Part shown: piece after piece, positions 1 through 4,655 of the stretch
Numbering within the stretch: the stretch's first letter is position 1
Layout: every line of letters starts with the position of its first letter
Assembly (NCBI GenBank): GCA_910577495.1
Contig: CAJTML010000068.1
Location: 1 to 11,131, forward strand
Direction: 5' to 3'
DNA from: an uncultured Eggerthellaceae bacterium
GTDB taxonomy: Bacteria; Actinomycetota; Coriobacteriia; Coriobacteriales; Eggerthellaceae
Length of the DNA stretch: 11,131 nt
Notes under the pieces: model-generated
The model's database searches: none
What the model was told of the DNA's origin: nothing
The model's input: only the letters and a program-made list of their open reading frames with translations
Program-made: the position numbers and the translations under genes

Positions 1-605
1 CTGCTAAGCACCAAAACATGCCGAAGGTGTTCGCACACGAGAGCGCCAAGACCGAAATGCCCACCGGCGCTGCGGTAGTCAACGGTGTGGTTGCTTCGCT
101 GGCGCTGTGCCTGCAGCTGATTCCGATTGAGGCTATCTCTGATGGAATCTTCTGGATGCTGTTCTCTATGAACGTGGTGTTCTTGCTGATGGCCTACATT
201 CCGATGTTCCCGGCGTTTGTGAAACTGCGCAAGGTTGACCCGGATCGTCCGCGCGTGTTCCGCTTCCCCTTCAAGGGCGCGGCTATGACCGTTGCGCTGA
301 TCATCCCTGCAGTTGAGCTCGTGCTGGCAATTATCGCAACCATCGTGCCGCTTTCGGCCGACGAGGTTGCCGACAAGCTCCCGATGCTCATCGGTGTGAT
401 CGTGTTCGTGATCTTGGGCGAAGGCATTCGCATCTGGTCTGCTCGCGGTCGCAAAGAAGAATTCAAGGGCTTGACCCCGGCACTTGCTGCAGAGCGTCTG
501 GCTGAAGAAGCTGCTGGCGAACAAGACGAGCTTGAGCCTGCTGACCCGGCGCAAGTAGCGCAAATCCTTGCCGCTGACGGTGGCAAATCCGAAAAGGTTC
601 TGTAG
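1..605 (+). CDS. APC-family amino acid permease, C-terminal part (probable agmatine/putrescine antiporter)
   Basis: This is the 3' end of an integral-membrane amino acid/polyamine transporter. The frame is open to the left edge (codons before the first ATG at 18 read AKHQN), so the true start lies outside the window and ATG 18 is internal. About 200 residues remain. The segment LPK/MPK-VFAHE...MPTGA matches the conserved cytoplasmic loop of APC antiporters, and IPMFPAFVKLRKVDPD followed by a P-rich stretch (RVFRFPF) is the usual pattern before the last helices. I see four hydrophobic segments, near residues 16-38, 42-66, 90-112 and 120-138 counted from ATG 18, then a charged, acidic tail of about 50 residues. 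The next gene is agmatine deiminase, so import of agmatine in exchange for putrescine (AguD role) is the likely job; that substrate is inferred from context, and another amino acid remains possible. Confidence 0.85.
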   Translation, partial: AKHQNMPKVFAHESAKTEMPTGAAVVNGVVASLALCLQLIPIEAISDGIFWMLFSMNVVFLLMAYIPMFPAFVKLRKVDPDRPRVFRFPFKGAAMTVALIIPAVELVLAIIATIVPLSADEVADKLPMLIGVIVFVILGEGIRIWSARGRKEEFKGLTPALAAERLAEEAAGEQDELEPADPAQVAQILAADGGKSEKVL

Positions 606-645
606 TATCACTTTGAACTAATGCTTTAAGTAAACGCAGGGTCAC

Positions 646-714
646 GTCATTGCTACCGCGCCGCGTACCGCGAATATATCGCTGGTCATTGGTACCGCGC
701 CGTGTACCGCGAAT
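646..714 (+). repeat. Tandem 30-bp direct repeat (period 39) in the permease-aguA spacer
   Basis: Positions 646-675 and 685-714 are two copies of a 30-bp unit, identical at 28 of 30 positions. Each begins GTCATTG and holds TACCGCGCCG followed by GTACCGCGAAT. The second copy contains GGTAC and GTACC as inverted 5-bp arms around 8 bases, so it can form a small hairpin. The pair lies inside a larger interrupted stem: AGGGTCACGTCA (638-649) can pair with TGATGTGACCCT (723-734), with one G-T pair. Two copies are too few for a CRISPR. Function unknown; it may be a duplicated insertion in an intergenic element or part of an mRNA structure controlling aguA. Confidence 0.8.
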
Positions 715-742
715 GTGACATTTGATGTGACCCTCTGTCACA
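714..742 (+). repeat. 29-bp dispersed palindromic element, copy A
   Basis: The element has 7-bp terminal inverted repeats, TGTGACA (714-720) and TGTCACA (736-742), around a core reading TTTGATGTGACCCTC. Its reverse complement recurs at 1968-1996 (28 of 29 identical), and a third copy lies at 2659-2687 (26 of 29). Copy A ends at the first bases of the aguA ribosome binding site (AAAGGA, 742-747), eight bases before the ATG. The position suggests a leader-RNA or operator role, or merely a mobile intergenic repeat that lands near gene starts. Confidence 0.8.
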
Positions 743-755
743 AAGGACGAACATT

Positions 756-1961
756 ATGAAAACTATTTACGAAAGCGAATCAACCCCGGCCGCTGACGGA
801 TTCTATATGCCTGCTGAGTTTGCCCCGCAAGACCGCGTATGGATGGGCTGGCCGCACCGCACCGACACCTGGGCGCATGGTGCCAAGCCGGCACAGGCAC
901 AGTATGCCGAGATCGCTCGCGCAATTGCTGAGTTCACGCCGGTCACGATGTGCGCAAATCAAGCGGACTTCGCCAACTGCAAGGCCGTGTTCGAAGACGA
1001 CGAGAACGTGACCGTCATTGAGATGACCACCGACGACGCATGGTTCCGCGACACCGGCGCTACCTACGTTATCAATGGCGAAGGCGACAAGCGCGCATGC
1101 CACTGGCACTTCAACGCATACGGCGGCTTGATTGATGGTCTGTACTTCCCGTGGGACAAAGACGAGCAGATCGCTGAGAAGATGGCCGAGCTGTCACACT
1201 GCCGTCGCTACCGTCCCGATGACATGATCCTGGAGGGTGGCTCCATTACGGTTGATGGCGAAGGCACGCTGGTGGTTACCGACCAATGCCTGCTCTCACC
1301 TGGCCGTACGGCATCTGCTGTGCTCCTTGAAGAAGAGGACGAGGACACCATCTGGCCGGCATACGCTAAGAAGTTCCAGCCGTGGAGCGAAGAACTGCGC
1401 GCGTACATGGAAGACGAGCTCAAGCAATACCTGGGCGTTGAGAAGGTCATTTGGGTGAAGGAGGGCATTGACCCGGAGGAGACCAATGGCCACATCGACG
1501 ACGTTGCAACCTTCATTGCACCGGGCGTTATGGCATGCATCTGGACCGATGATCCGGAGTATCCGTTCTACGATCAGTGTCATGCAGCATACGAGACGCT
1601 CTCAAATGCGGTTGACGCAAAGGGTCGCCAGATCAAGGTCTACAAGCTTCCCATGCCGGTGAACCCGCTGTACATGGATCAGGCATCATGCGACTCCATT
1701 GATGCTGATGAGAACGCTGAGCCGCGCGTTGCTGATGAGCCGCTGATTGCGTCATACATGAACTACCTGGTAACCAACAACGGCGTTATCGTTCCTCAGT
1801 ATGGCGACGAGAACGACCAGTTGGCCGTGGATACGCTGCAAGAGATCTATGACGAGGTCTGGGGCAAAGACGTCTACAAGTGCGTCGGCGTTCAGTCCGA
1901 GCAGGTCGTTTACGGCGGCGGCAACATCCATTGCATCACCCAGCAGGAACCCTCTGCATAA
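756..1961 (+). CDS. aguA: Agmatine deiminase
   Basis: Cytoplasmic enzyme of the guanidine-modifying (peptidylarginine deiminase-like) superfamily that hydrolyses agmatine to N-carbamoylputrescine and ammonia, feeding the pathway that ends in putrescine plus ATP. The protein has 401 residues, somewhat longer than the usual 365-385. Visible signatures are MPAEF...VWMGWPHR near the N-terminus, WFRDTG at 96-101 (Asp99), LEGGS at 159-163 (Glu160), NGHIDD with His246, and the C-terminal GGGNIHCITQQ, whose Cys393 is the expected nucleophile. All catalytic positions appear intact. The ATG at 756 is chosen because AAAGGA (742-747) lies 8 bases upstream and the family N-terminus starts shortly after. 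It follows the APC permease by 150 bp, consistent with an aguD-aguA arrangement. The usual partners (putrescine carbamoyltransferase and carbamate kinase) are not downstream; they may lie to the left of the window or elsewhere. Confidence 0.95.
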   Translation: MKTIYESESTPAADGFYMPAEFAPQDRVWMGWPHRTDTWAHGAKPAQAQYAEIARAIAEFTPVTMCANQADFANCKAVFEDDENVTVIEMTTDDAWFRDTGATYVINGEGDKRACHWHFNAYGGLIDGLYFPWDKDEQIAEKMAELSHCRRYRPDDMILEGGSITVDGEGTLVVTDQCLLSPGRTASAVLLEEEDEDTIWPAYAKKFQPWSEELRAYMEDELKQYLGVEKVIWVKEGIDPEETNGHIDDVATFIAPGVMACIWTDDPEYPFYDQCHAAYETLSNAVDAKGRQIKVYKLPMPVNPLYMDQASCDSIDADENAEPRVADEPLIASYMNYLVTNNGVIVPQYGDENDQLAVDTLQEIYDEVWGKDVYKCVGVQSEQVVYGGGNIHCITQQEPSA

Positions 1962-1967
1962 TGAGTG

Positions 1968-1996
1968 TGTGACAGAGGGTCACTTCAAATGTCACA
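1968..1996 (-). repeat. 29-bp dispersed palindromic element, copy B (inverted)
   Basis: The sequence begins TGTGACA and ends TGTCACA (7-bp inverted arms) and, read on the minus strand, differs from copy A (714-742) at one base. It starts seven bases after the aguA stop. A partial further copy in plus orientation follows at about 1993-2013 (ACATTTTGATGTGACCCTCT, one extra T), so this site is a head-to-head pair that together makes the hairpin annotated separately. Confidence 0.8.
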
Positions 1997-2013
1997 TTTT
2001 GATGTGACCCTCT
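1974..2013 (+). terminator. Strong hairpin after aguA, possible terminator
   Basis: AGAGGGTCACTTCAAA (1974-1989) pairs with TTTGATGTGACCCTCT (1998-2013), 15 of 16 positions, around the 8-base loop TGTCACAT. It starts 13 bases after the aguA stop, where a terminator is expected. A clean U-tract is missing: the run TTTT-G-TTT only begins near 2025. It may be a weak or factor-assisted terminator, an mRNA 3' stabiliser, or simply two facing copies of the 29-bp element. Confidence 0.5.
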
Positions 2014-2197
2014 ACAAGAGACGTTTTGTTTGAAAACGCTCTGCCTATTAAGACGCTATCTTCGCCATGGTGACAGAGAGCGGGGGAGTTGCTTCGAGCG
2101 TTGTGCGCATGGTCACAAAACGCCACATCGTTCAGCGATTAGTTCTCTGCCACGCGTCGTAAGTCGGGCTTACATCTGCGCACCGATGCAAGCTCAA

Positions 2198-2235
2198 AGC
2201 TCGCCCGTCAGCGTTGGATTGCTGGCGGGCGAGCT
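2198..2235. repeat. 15-bp GC-rich inverted repeat (hairpin)
   Basis: AGCTCGCCCGTCAGC (2198-2212) and GCTGGCGGGCGAGCT (2221-2235) pair over 15 positions, one of them a G-T pair, around the 8-base loop GTTGGATT. It is one of the most stable hairpins in the window. There is no U-tract on either strand, so a classic terminator is unlikely. It could be the core of a small structured RNA or a remnant of a repeat element; there is no adjacent gene to decide. Confidence 0.7.
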
Positions 2236-2240
2236 GCGTT

Positions 2241-2360
2241 GGGGGGGGTTAGGTGGCCGCCACCATCGCGCAGAGTGGCCGCCGCACCCGCCGATCCCGC
2301 CGCGCCGCCGCGCCGCCGAGCCCGCCGAGCCGCCGCGCTGCCGAGCTGCCCCGGGCACGC
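2241..2360. repeat. Low-complexity GC-rich tract (G8 run plus CCGCCG-type repeats)
   Basis: Eight consecutive G at 2241-2248 are followed by degenerate repetition of GCC/CCG triplets from about 2269 to 2360. The triplet structure keeps several frames open on both strands, which explains the long meaningless ORFs here with Ala/Arg/Pro-rich translations. I see no evidence that any of them is translated. Confidence 0.65.
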
Positions 2361-2497
2361 CGCGCCCGCGCGTACACGTTGCGGCCAAATAGACGGGGTT
2401 TCGTGCAACGCGAACTTCGACAACTTTATTGAGCGCAGTATATCCCCAGATCAGCGAATGGTGACGATTACGGCGGCTGCCAATCGGCTGTGAAAAT

Positions 2498-2522
2498 GGT
2501 CGTATTTTGCACAAAATGGGGT
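2498..2522 (-). repeat. Short palindromic intergenic motif, copy 1 (ACCCCATTTTG ... AAAATACGACC)
   Basis: Read on the minus strand this is ACCCCATTTTG, then TGC, then AAAATACGACC; the centre ATTTTG-TG-CAAAAT is an inverted repeat. A relative is found on the plus strand at 6360-6389, with the same ACCCCATTTTG block, a longer spacer and AAAATACCGCC. Both lie 175-182 bp from a gene start in a non-coding region. I suspect a lineage-specific intergenic repeat, but this needs whole-genome counting. Confidence 0.5.
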
Positions 2523-2608
2523 CTGAGCGTCCAAAACGCGCGCTGGGGGCCTTGATCCGCAAACCCGGGCGCTACCGGCATAGAATTCACTGATACGCTC
2601 GCGCCCTT

Positions 2609-2638
2609 AGTGAAATATAGTGAAATAATAGTGAAATA
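2609..2638 (+). promoter_or_regulatory. Three AGTGAAATA direct repeats at 10-11 bp period, candidate operator of the nagZ-like gene
   Basis: AGTGAAATA occurs at 2609-2617, 2619-2627 and 2630-2638, giving start-to-start distances of 10 and 11 bp, i.e. one DNA turn each. An inverted relative, GAATTCACT, lies just upstream at 2583-2591. Helically phased direct repeats ahead of a gene are typical of binding sites for OmpR-type or similar regulators. The block lies 66 bp ahead of the chosen start of the GH3 gene. No good -35/-10 pair is evident. Confidence 0.45.
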
Positions 2639-2658
2639 GTATGCAAAGTTACGACGGA

Positions 2659-2687
2659 TGTGACATTTGAAGTGACCCTTTGTCACG
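2659..2687 (+). repeat. 29-bp dispersed palindromic element, copy C
   Basis: TGTGACA (2659-2665) opens and TGTCACG (2681-2687) closes this copy, with the core TTTGAAGTGACCCTT. It matches copy A at 26 of 29 positions in the same orientation. As with copy A, it ends directly before a ribosome binding site (GAGGTG, 2692-2697), here that of the GH3 lipoprotein. Confidence 0.8.
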
Positions 2688-2703
2688 CAGTGAGGTGGGT
2701 GTT

Positions 2704-4005
2704 TTGGCGAAGACATTGACGCGTCGGCGGTTCGCGTGGCTTGCGGCAGTTGCCGCAGGTTCAGCTGCGCTCGGTGGTTGTGCGGCCGAAGGTGGCGAAG
2801 GCGCCAGCGCGTCCACGGCATCCGACCCCAAAGACGACGCGCAAACCCCAAACGCAAACCAGGGCGAAGCGTCCAACGCGCCCGAGGCCGCCGCAGAACC
2901 TGAGCCCGAGCCTGCTCCCGACCCAGCGGCCGAGGCGCGCGCAGCCGTAGAAGCGCGCATGCAGGAAATGTCGCTTCAGCAAAAGGTGGCACAGCTGTTT
3001 GTGGTGGCGCCCGAAGCACTTGCGCTTGCGCCCGAGGTTTCGCCCGTTACGCAAGCCGCCGAAATTGCGCCCGAAACACTTGCAACTTATCCCGTTGGCG
3101 GCGTGATTTTCTTCGCGGCGAACCTCATAGACCCTGATCAAACCACAACGTTGCTTGCAGACTTGCAGCAACAATACGCACAGAGCGGAAACGTCGCGCC
3201 ACTCATAGGCGTGGACGAAGAAGGCGGCACCGTGACGCGCGTTGCAAGAAACGAGGCCTTTGCCATCCAAGACGTGGGCAACGCCTCCGACATTGGCGTT
3301 GCGGGTGACGCGCGTGCGGCAAAGCAGGCCGCCGAGCACATTGCTGAGTACTTGATGCCGCTGGGCTTCAATCTGGATTTCGCGCCCGTGGCCGATGTGG
3401 TCAACCCGCTGCGCAGCGACACCATGGGGTTGCGCTCGTTCTCAAGCGACGCGACGGTGGCTGCGGAGATGGTGCGCGCTGAGGTGGAGGGTTTTCGCGC
3501 GAAAAACCTGATGAGTTGCGCAAAACACTTCCCGGGAATTGGCGTGGCGGCGGGGGACTCGCACGATGGTTCGATCACGATTGGCCAGACGCTTGAGGAG
3601 CTGCGCGCCGTTGACCTGGTGCCGTTTGAGGCTGCCATTGAGGCAGAGGTTCCGATGATCATGGTGGGGCATGTGTCGGTGCCCAATGTTGCCGGCAATG
3701 AGACGCCGGCGTCGCTTAACCCCGCGCTGGTGCAGTCGCTGCTGCGCGAGACGCTGGCGTTTGAGGGTGTGGTGGTGACCGACTCGCTCTCTATGGGGGC
3801 TGTCACAAACTACTATACGCCAGGTCAGGCCGCAGTTTTGGCGCTTCAGGCAGGCTGCGACATTGCGCTTATGCCAGAGAATTTTGTCGAAGCGTACCAA
3901 GGGGTGCTTGACGCGGTGACGGCGGGCGAATTGAGCGAAGCGCGCATCGACGAATCCGTCTTTCGCATCCTGAGCGCCAAATTGCACTATTTCAACAGTC
4001 TTTAA
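2704..4005 (+). CDS. nagZ: Glycoside hydrolase family 3 lipoprotein, NagZ-type beta-N-acetylhexosaminidase
   Basis: Predicted to release N-acetylglucosamine from muropeptides or similar glycans, outside the membrane. The NagZ signature KHFPGIG...GDSH is present: His287 in DSH (acid/base of the His-Asp dyad) and Asp360 in VVTDSLSM (nucleophile) are intact. The protein has 433 residues from the TTG at 2704. That start is preferred because GAGGTG (2692-2697) lies 6 bases upstream; GTG 2695 and TTG 2680 are in frame but lack a site, and TTG 2680 lies inside the 29-bp element. The N-terminus LTRRRFAW followed by a hydrophobic stretch and LGGC looks like a Tat signal with a lipobox. An Ala/Pro/Glu-rich linker (about residues 30-75) precedes the GH3 barrel. 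Secreted or lipid-anchored NagZ is known in Gram-positives. The exact substrate is inferred; other GH3 hexosaminidases are possible. Confidence 0.88.
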   Translation: MAKTLTRRRFAWLAAVAAGSAALGGCAAEGGEGASASTASDPKDDAQTPNANQGEASNAPEAAAEPEPEPAPDPAAEARAAVEARMQEMSLQQKVAQLFVVAPEALALAPEVSPVTQAAEIAPETLATYPVGGVIFFAANLIDPDQTTTLLADLQQQYAQSGNVAPLIGVDEEGGTVTRVARNEAFAIQDVGNASDIGVAGDARAAKQAAEHIAEYLMPLGFNLDFAPVADVVNPLRSDTMGLRSFSSDATVAAEMVRAEVEGFRAKNLMSCAKHFPGIGVAAGDSHDGSITIGQTLEELRAVDLVPFEAAIEAEVPMIMVGHVSVPNVAGNETPASLNPALVQSLLRETLAFEGVVVTDSLSMGAVTNYYTPGQAAVLALQAGCDIALMPENFVEAYQGVLDAVTAGELSEARIDESVFRILSAKLHYFNSL

Positions 4006-4042
4006 AGAAGGCTCTGCTGACGAAAATATACCTCTTGCGTTG

Positions 4043-4074
4043 TGTTACAATGTCTTACATCAAGGCAAAGGAGG
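4043..4074 (+). promoter_or_regulatory. Extended -10 promoter, candidate autorepression site and RBS of the toxin-antitoxin operon
   Basis: TGTTACAAT (4043-4051) is an extended -10 element (TG, one base, TACAAT) with no good -35. TGTTACA (4043-4049) and TGTCTTACA (4051-4059) are two TGT...ACA dyads overlapping it, the kind of place where a ribbon-helix-helix antitoxin would bind. AAAGGAGG at 4067-4074 is a near-perfect ribosome binding site and fixes the antitoxin start at 4079. Confidence 0.5.
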
Positions 4075-4078
4075 CGCA

Positions 4079-4303
4079 ATGAATACCGCTACGATGACTA
4101 TTCGATTGAATGAGAGCGAAAAGTCTCTCATTTCCGATTACGCGAAAACGTTTGGCGTGTCTGCCTCTGAATTTGTTCGCACTGCTGTTATTGAGCGCAT
4201 TGAGGATGAGCTGGATCTTCGTGATTGGTATGAGGCAAAAGCAGAGTATGATGCTGATCCTGTAACGTTTTCGGCTGACGAAATTGCAAAGAAGTATCTC
4301 TAA
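4079..4303 (+). CDS. RelB/DinJ-like ribbon-helix-helix antitoxin
   Basis: A 74-residue protein predicted to neutralise the RelE-type toxin encoded immediately downstream and to repress the operon. The N-terminus TMTIRLNESEKSLI is a typical ribbon-helix-helix strand followed by a helix, with the turn GVSASEFVRTAV. The acidic, helical C-terminus (LRDWYEAKAEYDADP...ADEIAKKYL) is the part expected to wrap the toxin. The start at ATG 4079 follows a strong AAAGGAGG; an in-frame upstream start at 4040 lies in the promoter and is rejected. Its TAA overlaps the toxin ATG by one base, which means translational coupling. The sequence is visibly richer in A and T than its neighbours, consistent with horizontal acquisition. 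The family call comes from pattern and context, not from a catalytic motif. Confidence 0.85.
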   Translation: MNTATMTIRLNESEKSLISDYAKTFGVSASEFVRTAVIERIEDELDLRDWYEAKAEYDADPVTFSADEIAKKYL

Positions 4304-4569
4304 TGTGGAGCTTGCGGTTTGCTAAGCGGGCAGAAAAGCAGCTTTCGAAAATTGATCCAGGGGTTCGACGAGTTATTGTTTCTTGGCTGCTAAAAAACAT
4401 CGATGGATGCGCTGATCCGAGGGCGCATGGTAAGTCGCTTGTTGGAGATAAGTCAGGAATCTGGCGATATCGAATTGGCGACTACCGAGTTCTGTGTGAG
4501 ATACAGGACGATGAGCTAGTAGTTCTTGCTGTTGAGATAGGACATCGTAGGGACGTCTATCGTTCTTAA
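4303..4569 (+). CDS. RelE/ParE-superfamily toxin
   Basis: An 88-residue basic protein, the usual size of RelE toxins, which cleave mRNA in the ribosomal A site. The conserved core is present: FAKRAEKQLSKID in the first helix, GDKSGIWRYRIGDYRVLCEI across the central strands, and a C-terminal VEIGHRRDVYRS. The Arg residues of WRYR and DYRV, and the HRRDVY end, match the positions that carry catalytic Arg and Tyr in RelE, so the toxin looks active. It overlaps the antitoxin stop by one base (TAATG). No terminator is obvious on its own strand; the next gene is convergent, on the minus strand. A ParE-type gyrase poison is the main alternative, but the GxWRYRxGDYR pattern favours RelE. Confidence 0.88.
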   Translation: MWSLRFAKRAEKQLSKIDPGVRRVIVSWLLKNIDGCADPRAHGKSLVGDKSGIWRYRIGDYRVLCEIQDDELVVLAVEIGHRRDVYRS

Positions 4570-4582
4570 GTTGTCTATAAAC

Positions 4583-4627
4583 AAAAATTGGGTGCCGAGG
4601 TGGTTTTTATGCCATGCCCGACACCCA
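4583..4627 (-). terminator. Rho-independent-type terminator of the alpha/beta hydrolase gene
   Basis: On the minus strand TGGGTG-T-CG (4627-4619) pairs with CG-G-CACCCA (4597-4589), 8 of 9 positions, with a loop of about 21 bases, then ATTTTTG. It begins 28 bases after the hydrolase stop. The long loop makes it less than ideal. Read on the plus strand there is no T-run after the stem, so it would not obviously stop transcription from the toxin gene. Confidence 0.5.
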
Positions 4628-4655
4628 TCCAATGTGCCACTCGACGCCAGATAAC

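Larger units (their letters stand above)
2014..2658. other. Gene-less stretch, no convincing coding sequence
   Basis: I find no ORF here with a good ribosome binding site, family resemblance or normal codon use. The open frames present are products of GC-rich, low-complexity DNA. The stretch does hold structure: a 15-bp hairpin at 2198-2235, a run of eight G at 2241-2248, a small perfect dyad GGTGGC-C-GCCACC at 2252-2264, CCGCCG-type low-complexity DNA to about 2360, a palindromic motif at 2498-2522 and phased AGTGAAATA repeats at 2609-2638. A short minus-strand frame of 37 codons (2468-2581) overlaps the 2498-2522 motif and is more likely part of a repeated intergenic element than a gene. 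Confidence 0.6.

Noticed and set aside
646..714. Possible CRISPR array
   Set aside because: Only two repeat copies with a 9-base gap, no spacers of normal length and no cas genes.
726..742. CRP/FNR-type site TGTGA...TCACA
   Set aside because: The gap between half-sites is 7 rather than 6 bases, and the pattern is part of the 29-bp element, so it is better explained by the repeat.
2100..2240. Possible tRNA or small RNA in the gene-less region
   Set aside because: I could not find a T-loop motif or cloverleaf; only the single hairpin at 2198-2235 is supported.
2030..2392. Plus-strand 120-codon frame starting with TTG
   Set aside because: No ribosome binding site, low-complexity Arg/Pro/Ala translation driven by the CCG-rich tract, no family resemblance.
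2680..2703. Upstream starts TTG 2680 and GTG 2695 for the GH3 gene
   Set aside because: No ribosome binding site at a proper distance; TTG 2680 is inside the 29-bp element. TTG 2704 has GAGGTG six bases upstream.
2468..3019. Long minus-strand open frame (183 codons) across the GH3 gene start
   Set aside because: It is antisense to the clear lipoprotein signal and linker of the GH3 gene; composition is Arg/Leu/Pro-rich shadow translation. Its last 37 codons (2468-2581) overlap the repeated intergenic motif.
4040..4078. Earlier start (TTG at 4040) for the antitoxin
   Set aside because: It would encode the promoter -10 region and the ribosome binding site itself; AAAGGAGG clearly serves ATG 4079.
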